64,000 nucleotides of DNA from Lunularia cruciata (taxonomy: Eukaryota; Streptophyta; Marchantiopsida; Lunulariales; Lunulariaceae): contig OX419760.1 of the NCBI GenBank assembly GCA_948567375.1, forward strand, positions 23,870,001 through 23,934,000, given 5' to 3'. The first letter of the stretch is position 1; the number at the start of each line of letters is the position of its first letter. The notes beneath the pieces are model-generated. The model was given only the letters and a program-made list of their open reading frames with translations. It was not told where the DNA came from and did no database searches. The position numbers and the translations under genes were made by a program. Positions 1 to 13,147 of this stretch are shown piece after piece.

Positions 1-64
1 GAGCTGAGAGTGGGATCTTGTTGACGGGACGTTGGAGGTTCACTTGCTTCTTTAGGGTCGAATC

Positions 65-2048
65 ATGTTAACTTTTTCTTCTACAGATCCACAGGAGTGG
101 AGTGAAGCTCTAGCTTCATGCAAACAGAGCTTGCAATCGCTGGACAACTCGAAACTCAGTGCCTTGGACAAATGGTACCGGGAAGAGCTTCCGGCTCTTA
201 TTCAGCATCGAGAGCCGCCTTATATTTTGCAACTGGAGCTGAAGAAGCTCATGGAGTGGAAATTGACTCGAGGCAAATGGAGGTGGGTGGTCTGTCTTGG
301 GATTGTTGTGTTTCGTCCTCGGTCCCGTATTGTAGGTCTCGGGAGGTTCTCCCCTGCCAGTACCTCAGTCATCGTATCGACTCTCGTTCGACTTGAACTG
401 GTCGCATAGCTCACACTAAAGAAGTTTCAGCTGGGTCAGGGTCAGGGTCAGGGTCAGTCCTTCTTGCCCCTATGTCTTTGAGGATGTCCTGATAACCTGC
501 AATTCGATATGTACAGACCAGCGCTCATGAAATTTGTTTCTGCCTTGAGTGAAGACGAAGTCAAGGCAGCATCGGAGAAAGCGTTTGCAGCTCTTCCCGA
601 CTTGAAGCAGGCCATAACTCAACTATCTGCTCTCAAAGGAATTGGCCCGGCGACTGCATCCGCAGTTCTTGCTATACACGCTCCGGATATCGCACCTTTC
701 ATGTCAGACGAGGTGGGTGGAAAACAATTGTTGAATTAGAGATTGAGATCAGAATCATTGCTTGAGTCTTCGTTTGTGGGTGTTTTACTTATTTATATCA
801 CTGGGTTTCAATCGAAGTTATATCACCTTCTCAAATTGATGCTAGTGACGTGGACCATTCTTTTTACACAGCTCACATCCCGCTCGAACCTTTCATTACT
901 TTGGTGGTGCAATTGACAACGTATCCGTCCGTCATCTGGAGCCAGCTGTAAACCTTGTATTTCCAAGCTTCATATTGTAGGCGCGGGAGCGCGTTGTTGC
1001 TGAGGTCAATCGTGTTTCTTCATTCTGTCTATGATTGCTGCTCATTCGCTTGATTCATGAGTTCATCGCGTTTCCTGTTTCAGGCAATGATTGCTACTCT
1101 GGGTCACGCCAAAGATTATTCTCTTAAGCAATATCTCCTTCTTGCCCAGAAGCTTCAAACAAAAGCCGAGGTGAGACTTACGTGCTACCTCTGGAAAGAC
1201 TTTTTACCTATCGAAAGACAGGGGAGATACGATCATAATCCGTCTCTGATGTCCTTGATAATTTTTCTCACGCCATTGGATTTCTTGTCAAGAAACGTCT
1301 TGCCACCAACTTCTGTTGAGGGAAGACTTGTTGTTTGAAGTCCTGACGTGGGTGTTTACCAGTAGTCAATTTGATCTCAATGCGTCGCACCCTAGGTGCA
1401 ATCCGAGCTACATCGTCTAAAGTGAACATGTCCGTTGGCTAATCGCTTTCTGTAGATATAAATCTATACTTTCGACCGATTCTCAAGTGTAACAGCAGTA
1501 AGATCCGAGACAAAAAGACTGCTAAAACTCATCGGTGGCGGATTGAAAGCGAAGATACACATGCTCTATGGGAGCATTTAGGAGTCAAACTTGATATTCA
1601 CTGAAGGCTATTGAAGGCGCCAACTTCTATTGGATGCATGATTAATGATTCAGAATCACTGATATGTATATTGTCCACCTCTTCGCTGAGAGGAAAGGAT
1701 ATTTAAACCAGCGAACTGAAGTCTATACTCTAGAGTCAATTAGAGTACTTAATTGAGTTAGTACTCTCGATTCTGCTCTTTTTTGGAATTCTCATATTTT
1801 CTTCAATTCAATGTTTCAACAAACTAAAACATTCGTGTGCTTTTGTGGTATAGGAGTTGAATAGGAGTCAAAAAACTCAGCCTGGTGAGGAACTAGAGTG
1901 GTCACCTTCGGACGTCGAAAGAGCGATCTGGGCTTCTTCTGTTCAACCCCAGGAATCCAGTGAGAGTATGGAGACCGATTCAATCACTGGTAAGTTAAAA
2001 ACTAACACAAAGAAGAGACTTAGGAGCGGCAAAAGCAAGACAAGATGA
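65..2048 (+). CDS. Helix-hairpin-helix protein, four exons
   Basis: I rebuilt this gene from four exons: 65-282, 517-712, 1084-1170 and 1854-2048. The introns are GT-AG and all phases agree, giving 231 residues. The N-terminal half is helical (EWSEALASCKQSLQ, LELKKLMEWKLTRGKWRP). Residues about 109-124 hold a helix-hairpin-helix hairpin, LKGIGPATASAVLA, of the kind that contacts DNA backbone in glycosylases and nucleases, followed by APDIAPFMSDE and DYSLKQYLLLAQKL. The tail is basic and disordered (TKKRLRSGKSKTR), a possible nuclear signal. From memory this matches a conserved, poorly studied eukaryotic family annotated in Arabidopsis only as DNA binding (At3g12210-like). I see no glycosylase catalytic Asp or Lys, so an enzymatic role is not supported. 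The ATG at 65 is the first in frame and opens the conserved N-terminus. Bases 1-64 are probably 5' UTR. Splicing is read from sequence; function is inference. Confidence 0.86.
433..458 (+). repeat. GGGTCA short tandem repeat
   Basis: About four copies of GGGTCA lie inside intron 1 of the helix-hairpin-helix gene, between the donor at 283 and the acceptor ending at 516. This is a simple sequence repeat with no visible role. Confidence 0.8.
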
Positions 2049-5000
2049 CGGATCTTGGACAAAGATCTGGGTGACTTTAAACATATGGTAAGCATATGTT
2101 TGAAGAACTTGCAAGATGTTACAAGAGTACTTTAGATCTGATTCTGATGGTTAGAATTTAATGCAGTCCTCTCAAGGCCATCTGGTACTTGTTTGTCTTG
2201 TGAGGAGGTAATGTCAACCTCACGGAGTATCGCTACCTACTCTGTTGTCCTGAGAGCAACTCTAGGAGTGTCATCAGGATTTTGGTATCTCCGGGATCGA
2301 GTCAATAACTATAGCTAAGGCCTTGCTTGCGCTTGTAATACGCTTGCAGCTCAGTCTAAAGCTCATTCCTCCTTCAGATGTGAAGAAGGCTCATAATGCT
2401 AGGAAAAGTTCTGGCAAGATCGTAAGCTCCATCTCAGCTTGCAGTGACCTCCACACTTCACTCCGACTTTGAGGTTATTTCGTACTGAAGTAGCCAACCT
2501 TCGTCCATCTCTGTGCAATCTGTCTTTTTTCAGTTGTAAGCTAGTCGTTTGCTTGGTAGAGGGAGTGTATTCGTTATAGCTAGTTGCACCTCAGTTCTCC
2601 TTAAACTGCAGTTGCAAATACGCGGAAGGGTCCTTAGAACCTATGGGGATAGCAATCCCCACAAGTACCCGTCGTACGTGAAGCCTCCACTGAAGGCAAA
2701 TGGAAGTTGAGGTTAATTTAACTACAAACGGGAGTTTGTTGTCATAAATCTCTCGTTTTGGAAGGTTAGGCTTGACCATGAGATGGTTATCTCAAATTTA
2801 GATGAGAGAAACAAAGTCACTAGATCTCGTACCCGAGTTTATTGTGAAGACCCCCATTCCTGCTAACCGGGTCTGAGAAAGACGGAGCATTGTGATTAGT
2901 CAACCACTTCTCTGTGTTCACATATCCATGAAGTTCTCATATCATTTCATTTGCATTTAATGAGTTCTGGATCCCCCGTTCCTCGAACGGCTTCTGTCCT
3001 CATATCTCCAATATCCGTCCGATAGTTAGTTCCGTCCGAGCACCGCCTAAGTTCTCTGTTCGAAGATGCCCTTGTATCTATGCTGAGCCTAGCTTAACCT
3101 AGTTTGAGTACTTTTGATTGACTATTGCGAGAGTACGAAAATGTATTCCTCCTTGCAACTTTGTAACACAATCCAAAAGTTTATTGCCATGGGCTTACTG
3201 CGGGTAACAAGTTTTGTTTACGTAGCTTGATCTGGTTGGTTGAAAGGTCTGGTTGCCAAACATTGAGCGCGGGATAACGGCCAAAATAGAAAAAAGATGG
3301 GGGATGGTCTATCCATGTTGTCTATAGTACGACAAAAGTAAGGTCTTTCGACATTTGTTTTGTGTTAAGTCATTTCGTGTCATTGTTGAAGAATCCCAAC
3401 GCGTACGAGAAGTTTTTTCAAGGGAAGAACGACAGGATGAATGGTTTCCGTTGTGTAAATATAGTGTAGATTGCTTGATTGGAGGCACGACATAAACAGC
3501 TCCTTATATGAAGGTTGGTCTCTCAATTTAGAATCAAACTTTTAAAGTAAACCCCTTTCATTCTCTTCTCTTTTATTACATCGGTTACGACAGTATCTTC
3601 ACTGATAATCAACAACCGGCCGACCCCATCGCGGCTGCAATCACTACCAATTCTCTTCTGAGGTATAAACGCAACAGCATTAGTTTTGTCACTGGACACA
3701 TTCAATTTATCAAACCTCCTGTTTTTACACACTTAAGACATGAAAGGATTGATCTTTTAGTGCTTGTCAACCAGCTTCGTTTAACTAACTTAACCGGAGT
3801 TATCGCGTTCCTAGCAAGGAGAGTCAAAGGTCTGAAGGTGATAGCGTCTAAATCAGGGTACAGCTTCACGACAGTTACAATCGCATATCGGGAAAAGATC
3901 CACCGATCGAAGGCAGACTTTGTGCGACACGACAACAACAGGCACCCAAAAGACATTTGTACAGAGCATCTCACGACTGTAGCAAAAGTCTCGGGAGTTT
4001 ACAAAGTCCTTTTAGGACTACCAGACATACTCGAGACAAGTAAAACAGCTCCCAGAAATGGAAGAAAAGTACTACCACTTTGGGCGACAAACAAACGAAG
4101 TGTTCCCCGTCACTCGGCGCCTTTATTAGTGAATTAGCTTGACAACCAAACCTCGCGAGCAATTCATGTCACCTTAAAAAAAGGCAGAGTAAACCAACAG
4201 AGCATCTGTCAACGTTTTCCTTCCCATCCTTAGTTTTTTCTACGCGGTCGCCTTCTACCTATATCCTAGAGCATATGCACATCAAATTGCACTGGATATG
4301 AACCGCGTCTTCTAATACGCGTTCAAATAACGAGGATAATTAGAACCAGATACACCGGATCCAGAGACGGGAGAAAGCTGGCAAACTGAAGACAAATGAC
4401 CAGATCAGGAAAGAAGAATTGTACAACACACCAGTAATTCCCGTCATACAACGAACTCATGGTCAAACATCAATCAATATACAGGCTTGAAGAACTTTGG
4501 GGTAAAACAACTTAAAAAACAGCTCAAGTATTGCTGTGTCGCTCAGGCCTAGAATTTACGGTGTCTGGCTACTTGACCATCACCATAGCAGCAAAACGGA
4601 ATTTTTCTCCTAACGAATTCAAGTACCGTCAGTCATTGCAAATAACTCAAGGCACCGGAATGGGAAAATCGAACCCGTTTCTAATCTCACTACAACCAGT
4701 ACGTGGGCGAGGAGAAGCTAGAATATCATACTTTATCTAGGGAATATCTAGGGAAACTTGTACTCTTCTCCCGGTTATTCGCACCAGTAAGTAAGTTGCA
4801 AGCGGCAATGCACATATGTTCTTACGAATCTGAAACGTGGAGGTCTAAAGGTCGCTAACACCGTAGTCGACACCCAGCAAACAACCCCCGAAATAAGACC
4901 AAAATCCACATGAAACGAAACAAAGACTGCAGAACGCGATTAAGATGGCTTTCTTTAACTCAAGTTTGGTGGCGTCGGTGAGCAACAGAGAAGACGGTAC

Positions 5001-6200
5001 CCCACGACTTACGACGTAAGCACACGTCCGTCTGTCCGTCCGTCCGTCCGTCCGTCCTTTCCCCAAGAAGAGGAGCTGACTGTGTCGTCACACGAGATCT
5101 CAGGTGCATGATCTTTGCACTCCAGTCTCTTTCTAGCTCAGATTGGACGCTTGGTGCCACTACTGGGGCTGTTCCACTGTCCTTTTCAGCAGCTCATGGA
5201 TTACAACGAACATAAAGCTTTCTCTGTATACGCACCATCCTTGGGCATTTCCAAGGCAATATGCATCATTATCATACACAAGTGGAGGGAGAATGAAGCA
5301 ATTACTCTGGTTTTTGAAATGAAATATCTAAACAAGTCTGGTCTGTGTCAACTCGAGGTTCAAGGCGTTGTGTAATTCACCAGGCTTGATAGCCTTTCAA
5401 GGTTATGAGGATGGAGAAGGAACTCCAACTTATGGGGTGTTTGATTGTTCCATGGAAAATTGGCATGTTTGAAAATTTCTGCTTTACATCATGGAAAAAG
5501 GAGTTCATTTGATATCATTTCAATTGGTACATTTACAAAACAATGTCGGAACGGTCAAACAACTGCGAAATAGCTGGATACCATTGGAGCCATATTTTAC
5601 CTCAGTTTGATCATGATACACACTTGATTTCATTCTAGTGGTTTGGAAACCACAAAAAGCTGTGCGAAATCGCTTTACAAAAGACAAAAACCGAAGAGTT
5701 TACATTCAATACTCCCTATAAAGATGTGCGAAAAGTGTAAGCAACACTTATACACACGTATCACACATGTACGGCATGCAAACTTTGATGAAATAAGGTA
5801 CGTATCTTTTGTTCATTTGATCGACATGGTCGGTCGAACTGTACGCAAAATAAGACTTGTCCAACTGCGTACCGTATCTCTACAGTTAATTTGGACGTCG
5901 TCCATGCGTGGCTAGCTGCACAAAATTACGAGACAAACAACTGAAAGGCAGTAACCAGAGTAGTTGTAAAGGCCGTAACGGTCGAGAGTTGCGCCTGCGA
6001 CTTTTAGGTCGTATTTAAATAGATAGAAGGAAAGCTCTTTGTGCCATACATGTGTTTGCTGCGAGGTTGAAGTCAAATGTGGGCTTTGGGATAGGATATA
6101 TTATTGTTAGCTTTGGTTTTGTGTATAGCAAGAACTTTAACGTTATGATAATACACTGGATGTAGTTCTTATGAATTTTGTGCAAGGTTTCAACCAAGAA
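2049..6200. other. No gene seen; probable 3' UTR then intergenic
   Basis: The first few hundred bases after the stop at 2046-2048 are probably 3' UTR of the helix-hairpin-helix gene. Beyond that there are only short ORFs on both strands without recognisable motifs. The longest, 125 codons at 3760-4137 (+), overlaps an equally open antisense frame and has no domain I know. A GTCC microsatellite sits near 5025-5057. Confidence 0.6.
5025..5057. repeat. (GTCC)n microsatellite
   Basis: About eight tandem GTCC/CGTC units with one TCTG interruption. Its antisense reading produces a spurious GRTDGRTD-type repeat peptide. Confidence 0.85.
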
Positions 6201-9200
6201 TGTGCTCTTTTCTTTGGTGGTGCGAACGGACATTTATGAATTATAGTTTATTTGCCACGATGATTTGGTTTGCTAAGACTGCAGCCCAGATTAGAATTAA
6301 TAGATTATAACTTAAAATTTACATATTATGAATGACATGTTTTTCTAGTTTTATCCTCCTGAAATAAACTTTGATGATGTATTATGTGTTTTGAACCGCA
6401 AAGTCATACTAAATCTATATATGTCATCGTTGCTGTCCAAATTTTATTCTCCATTTTGATTTCTAGTGGTATGAACTGAATTTAGATATTTTTTTGCATC
6501 TAGATAATCTTACATATGGGATGGATGGGATAAACTGACGTAGCACAAAAGGACATTTTCACTGAATTTAGTGTTTGAAAAGGAAATCGTAGTATATCGT
6601 TGTAACATTAATAGGGAAGTCTTATGAGAATTTAATTGGAAATGAAAATACAATCTTTACAAAGAAATATATTTCCAGATTTTTCTTTATCTTAGTACAA
6701 ATTTGTATCAGATAGTCAAATAATTATATGATGAAGGTGTGTTTAACACAAAAAGTTTTGTCCTTCGTAAATCACCAAAAAAATATAATCTTGAATTAAA
6801 ATATAAAATAGTTATAAGGTGAAGGTGTATCTGAGATAATCCATATGAGATATCATGAACCAAAAAGCCTAAAATATAATCTAAATCTAAATTAAATAAT
6901 CTATTCACAGGCAATATCTTTGAGCATAAATTAAGGGATAATTGTATCTAAGAGCCAAAATATGCAACAAAATACTAGGAAAAATTGAGGATAATTGAAA
7001 TTACAATTTTTGATTGCAAATGAATAGATTTAAATCTTTGAAAAATTATTATGCTATAATTTATATAACATAAATATTCAAAATCAAAAACAATATATTT
7101 CATACCTTAATAAAACCTTCTACACCTTCATCCTAACTATTCATTCTCAAAATTTAAACATCTCTCAATAAGACTTTGAATATCCATATTATTATTATTA
7201 CCAGCAGTTAAAATTTCCAATTTCCAGAATTTGTAGACTAAATCCAGATGAGATGGTGAAACCTTATATTAGAAAGCATCCTTGGATCTTAAATTTTAAT
7301 TTGTAAAGTTTAGAAATTCTATAAAAACTCAATAATTCCAAAATTTATCTTAATAAGAAGGTATATAAGATAAGTGTATTGTAGGTGTTTAAATTTTATT
7401 AACCTACCTGATTATTATTTGTGATTGTTCCCTAGGTTTTATAATCCATGATTGTTTGGAAAATATAATCTAATGAAGGAATATTCATCAAAATTGGACC
7501 ATTTTTATTAATTTTACAATAAAAAAGATAATTTTATATGAGAAATCTCTTAAAATTTGGAATTTATCCAGATCATGCTTAGACAAAGGATAACTTAAAT
7601 GTAATAATATGAGAATCTAATTTATATCTTTCTAAATTTCTAAACTTTTTAAATTCTACTCAAAATTTGAAGATCTCTTATCTAACACTAAGGTTTTCTC
7701 TTCAATAGAATCTTAGGTGTTTAAACATGGAAGAACTAAAAACTTTATTTTCCTTAGTCTTCCTTATATGTATTTCAACTTCTTCTAAATGTTCAAATAT
7801 TAGCTTCAACCTTTTACCTCAAAACTTCAAAGTTTAGATTTTAAATCACTATTTGGCCATGCTTTTGATTAGACTAAGCTTCATTATGGAAAATAATCAC
7901 TTCAGAGTAACTAGAAATTGCTTATGTGTATTAAGTGGACACTATTGACCTATCTTTATTAAAAAATCCTTAAAAAAGAGAGTTTTTGTCCTAGTTATTG
8001 TTGCATTACTCTTCTCTTGATTTATATTTTGATGACCAATTAAAATATATCTAGAAATAAATCAAAATGATATTTTAAACATTCAAAAATGATCATTTAG
8101 CAGATAACATGATAATTAGAATAATTTTCATTTATTTATAAATCATAAAATTTATAGATAGCGTATTATTTATATTTTAATTAATTAATAAAATCAATTT
8201 TATTTAAAATTTAAATTTTTATGATATTATTGGTTTGCATACATACATGGTAAAATTTTAAATTTCATATCATTGTGATATATCTAATTTTACACTAGAG
8301 ATATTTAATTAAATAAATTTTATATCTTTAAATGTATAAATTATAATGCAATTTTGTTATAAAAAATAAACATAATTTCCTACAAGAATCTTAAGATCAC
8401 CAATATTTTCTAAATAGTCTATCATACATGGATATAAAACAATATAGAATATAAAGCAAATGAATAGATTAATTTGAAGTATAAAATATTCACATGGCTC
8501 ATAAAATTCTATGTAATAAAAATGATAATTCTCCTAGGGATCATAAAAAATGGTGAAATCAATACATCCACCTCATTTTGAAGTTAAAAGCTTTCAATTT
8601 TTTAACCTGAACTATTGTGCTACTCTTTAGAGATACTTGAATTAGATGTTCTATGACGCATTCATATGACCAAAGTTGAGGGAATTGTTGTTTCCACTCT
8701 AAGATTGTATCAAGAATTATAAAATGTTACTTCCAAAGTCAATATATTTCCAATCGATATAAGGTGATTCATTAGATTCTATATTCCTTTAATATATATT
8801 TAGAGGAAGAAAAAGAGTAGCATTTTTTTGCTCAAAATTGTATAAGGCAGAATTATATTTAAAAAGCTTCACCTTGTGTGAAAATCTTAACAATAAAATA
8901 TATTCTGTTACAGAAAAGTTTAAGGATATAAGTAATATAATTAACATAGTATTTTTAGTATTGATATATCAGTCTGATAAATTACCAAGCAGACTAGAGA
9001 CTTAGACGAGCTACTCAACTGAGTTGATTGATGTTACAATCAACTCGTTATAAGAAAAGAAATAAAATTCCTATTTTCTGTTGTATTAGTCAAATTCAAG
9101 AATTAATAATTATTCAAGCTTATATCACATATTTTATATAATTAAAAAAGAGGATGAAGTTTATTAAGCTTGAATAATTATTAATTCTTGAAGTTGACTA

Positions 9201-9960
9201 ATACAACATCAAATAGTAAATTTTATTTCTTTTATTATAACGAATTGATTGTAACATCAACTCTTTATAATAAAACATGTTTTAAGATTATAAAACATGT
9301 TTTATAATAATTAAACAAAGAGGATGAAGTATGGTATACTTAGTCGGAAAAGCTGTTGTAGAGAAATCCAAGATGGAGAAGGAAGAAAGATTTAACATTA
9401 TATGAATCAATTAATTTTCCTATCAGTAATAAGTGAGTCTATGTGTAAAACCTTCTTCAATAATTTTATGTAAATAAATTTTACTTTCACATCAGCTTGA
9501 GTTGTAAAATTAGGATTGTGTGTTTTTCTCTATTTGACTGAATTAATTTTGAGCAAAATAAATTCAAAATACAAAAAAGTGGAGAATTTTGTTTAAGTAT
9601 TGATATTAAATTAGATATATTATTTGCAAAAACAGCTCAGGATGTTTTATAGTCTTTCTAATGGTGTTCAAATGATATAAAGTAGATAATGCTGGGTGGG
9701 GAAGGATAGTCTATATCAATTATGAATATTACATTAGAGTTTGTCCTCAAATTTTATTTGGTCCATCATAACTATAAACTCTAATCCTCTTTCTTTCATG
9801 AATGAATAAAGACTTAAGGAAGATATGGACATTCTTATCCATACTTATTTTAGAGTTCGCAATTGGATTCTCTATTAATGAATCAAATCATCGTTATTTG
9901 TATCTAGAGTTTCAAAGAATAAAACGAATGACAAAAATACCTTATCCTACCAAGCAGTTT
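6200..9960. other. AT-rich island without coding evidence
   Basis: Composition changes sharply from mixed sequence to strongly A+T-rich, with many runs of A and T and stop codons in all frames. No ORF above about 70 codons looks real and no transposon protein is legible. It could be an old decayed transposon. The only structured feature is the fold-back at 9021-9263. Confidence 0.6.
9021..9263. repeat. About 100-bp inverted repeat, MITE-like fold-back
   Basis: The left arm (about 9021-9121) and right arm (about 9166-9263) are near-perfect reverse complements, separated by a loop of about 44 bases. Both arms carry the AAGCTT...TTATTCTT core and the GATGTTACAATCAA end. Part of the loop (ATTAAAAAAGAGGATGAAGT) recurs as a direct repeat at about 9309-9330. 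The form suits a miniature inverted-repeat element or a fold-back RNA. No transposase is present and no target duplication was confirmed. Confidence 0.75.
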
Positions 9961-12900
9961 GGTTTTTGGAAGCGAAGTACGATTAACATGTTGTAACATG
10001 AGAACTCGTAAACTCTCTACGAGTTGTCGACATTTTACTTGTGGATAGATCGGACACTCGCAACAAACAAAAGGAGTGGATATTTTCCCATGTGTAAAAG
10101 TCAATAAGCAGGTTTGATTCTCTTGGCAATCCCCGAGACTGGATGGATTGTAGTGGTAAAACCATATATTATGTTCGAGTAAGGACATGGTAGAGTGTTC
10201 CCAGGCAAGAAAAGCCACTTAGAAAGCACTAACATGGGTTTACGCTCATTAATAGCATCTTCCTGCAGCTGATTGAGAACACGATCGATGATGGAGATAA
10301 TTTCTCAAGTGCTGTTCAACAGATTGACTTCTTGTTTGTCCTCTGGAGAATCAAACTCATGATTTCTGTCGACCAAATGGCTCCTCGTCACCTTTATGGA
10401 GAGAGGGAGCCCTCATTCTAGTATTCCTACAGTGGGAAGTAAAGATTGGGCTGGGATCTTCCTCTCTCTCTCTCGTCTTCGACCCAACCCATGATAAACT
10501 GGTAAGCAGCTCACTTCACTACTTCCAAAGGAGTGATGATAATCCCTGTTTGTTTTACTTACTTGTCTGCTAACAAGTCGCTTCACATGTTTGAATTCTT
10601 GAATTTCTGGATGGACGTATATAGTGTGTCTGAGAAACCGAGATCGGTCGAGGAATAGATGTGAGTATCCTCACTGTTTACGGCGTTCATTCGTCTAGGG
10701 ATTGTAAAATGAATTGGAAGATCACGTACTATTTGGTGTTAGGAACTGACACTGTCATGAAGATGACATGAGCTTCGATGGTACTTTCCGCACTGACTGC
10801 GTTCGTTCTCGAGGGTATAAAATGTGTATCATAATATCAAATCATAAGAAGAAGAGAGCCCAAAGAAGGACCGATACAATGATTGACAATGACTGTGGAC
10901 GGGATTGGATGTTGGCTCTACAGTGAATAGTAAATGCTGTAGTTCGATTCAGCTCCAAGTCCAGGAAATAATCATTGTGGAGATCAGTGGGTGAAGTCAA
11001 AACCTGTTTAGGGATTACTCTACTCGTAATGTACTGTATAAAATATGTCGTGACAGAATTACGCACTTGCTGTATGAAGGGCTTTTAATACCGGGAATAA
11101 AAGCTGGACGTGGGGGAGAAAGAAGTGTATTCTCATACACTTCCTTATTATAAGGGGCATTTGTTGTCTGTATACATGGCTTTACTTGACTTGACTTGTC
11201 ATGCAGCCAAACGAGGCAAAATTGAACAGCATTATAGTTTCTGTAACCACAAGGTAGTAGAGAAGCACACTTCCATCTACCAAATTTGGAATGGTGAGAG
11301 TAATCCTTCAGTTTCAGTACTGTGTGTGACGTAGCTTGATTATCTTCCGTAAGATCAGAGATCCGTGGTGGAGAAGGACAAGCACAAAGTTGGCGACCTT
11401 CTGTTCTCCTCATGAGTGGTGGTCGTTTCTCCATCCTCACATCGGTGCAATGAATGATGAATGAATTGCACCGATGTGAGGATGCATTCAGCACCTCAGT
11501 AAAGAATTAGCAGCTGAGAAGGATATTCCTTTTCTCTCCTTCCTAAGAAGAGTTCGAGTCTATGGAATTGTTGCAATTGACAGACTTTAACTTTACAGTC
11601 CAAGCTTTCAGGAAGTACTTACAGTAGTTAGTAGTCCTCAGTTGCCAGCCACCCAGCCAGCCAGCGAGTCAGTCACCTTTCACGTTGTCCTATCATTTGA
11701 AGATTTGAGTGAGACATTAAGCCGAGAATCGTCTCTCTTTCTCTCTCTGCCTCGCGATCTCTCTTCTGTTACCGACGTTCCTTCCTCCTTCACTTCACTT
11801 CCTTGCCTTCCGGTCGCCGCTGTTGCAGCGGGAGCACTACTCAGAAGGCCTTTTCTTTCTGTGCAGCTCAAGTCCAGTCGGCTTTCAGTTGGTCCTTTGT
11901 CGCTACATCAAAAGTCTTCCTGCTCGCCTGCTGCCGCTCCTGTTTCAACATGGCTGTCCAAATTGGTGCTGCAGCTCCCGTCCTAAAGTAGGGAACACTC
12001 ACTCTTGGCTCTGGGTTGCTGCTGGCTGCCTCATTGACTCTCGGGGCTTTGTTATAAAGACGTGCGGCACTTTTCCCCTCGCTTTAATCCAACGGAAACA
12101 AGATCCATACAGAACTCTTAACTTCCATTTCTGCCCATCTCCATTGGTACTAGCATTTCTTTGTTTCCACTTGTCCTTCACCTCATTCCACTCCACGCTT
12201 ATCTTTCTCCCTTTAGTAAAATACACCAACACAGACGGAACTATTCCACCTTTACTTGTATTCTCAGTGTAGAATAAACTAATCCTTCTCCTCCATCTCC
12301 TCCGAAAAGGTCCCACCAATGCGACCCCCCCACCTCGCTTCTAGTTTCCCTAATCTTCTTTCTTTCCAGCCAAGTCGAATCAATCGCCTATGACTCTTCC
12401 CTGGTCTTACCACGCAGACACATCACATAGATAGCACTCGTAAAAGGTGGCCTCCCCCCTTCCGAGCTTTGGATCTAGTGCCATTTCGTTTCAGAACTGG
12501 AGTCAATCGCCAATGGTGTCCCGTGACTCCGTGCACTTACAACACCGATCACGGACATATCTATCCACTTAAAGAAGACGATGCAGTAAAATACTCATCG
12601 AGTCTCCGGCTCTTGGATCTGGTGCCATTTAGCATCAAGCTTAAATTATAATAGTGAACTCTTAGGAGTATTAATAGTAGTCTACGTCAAAGACATAGCC
12701 AATGACTACGCAGAAGGTGATGGATTCACCCTTTCGAGTGTGGAGTAGTGTGAGAGTGGACTGAAGTGCAGTGACGACAACGATGGATGCATTGGCAGCT
12801 CATCGCATCAGCTGCTTCTCAGAGAGTGGGAGAAGAGTGTGGAGTGTAGGTGGAGCTGAACTGCTGAAGGGAAGGGACGAGAGGAGAAGAGAATGGCAGT

Positions 12901-13140
12901 GGAGTGTGGACTCTGTACTGGACTGGACCTGAAGGAGCAAAGTGAAGCAGCTGCTGTGGTGCTGCAGCTTGGCTAGGATCAGGCGTGGTGGCACTCGTGT
13001 GCAACGAATAGTGAATGAATGCAGGCAGGCAGAATGAGGTGTAACAGGCAATGGGGTTGGCGGTCAAGACACGACGTGGGGGCCTAATTTCATGGCCGTC
13101 CTAATCCTCCTCGGGAAGCTCTCGCGTTCGATCGGACTCC
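9960..13140. other. No gene recognised; mixed-composition intergenic DNA
   Basis: GC rises again here. There are CT-rich stretches (about 10459-10475 and 11735-11770) of the sort found in plant leaders, a perfect hairpin at 11432-11484, and a short direct repeat (CTTGGATCTRGTGCCATTT) near 12468 and 12614. Several ORFs of 100-160 codons occur on both strands (for example 11015-11494 minus and 11823-12272 plus), but they overlap one another and show no motif. An untranslated exon or non-coding transcript is possible but not demonstrated. Confidence 0.5.
11432..11484. repeat. Perfect 20-bp hairpin
   Basis: The arms at 11432-11451 and 11465-11484 are exact reverse complements (CATCCTCACATCGGTGCAAT and its complement) around a 13-base loop. 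The length and perfection exceed chance expectation. There is no adjacent T-run that would suggest a terminator. Confidence 0.85.
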
Positions 13141-13147
13141 CGGTGCT

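Noticed and set aside
11015-11494. 159-codon minus-strand ORF
   Set aside because: It lacks any motif, overlaps a plus-strand frame of similar quality and reads through the perfect hairpin at 11432-11484. It is best treated as chance.
11823-12272. 149-codon plus-strand ORF
   Set aside because: Cys, Leu and Ser-rich translation of CT-rich DNA with several competing frames in the same place and no domain.
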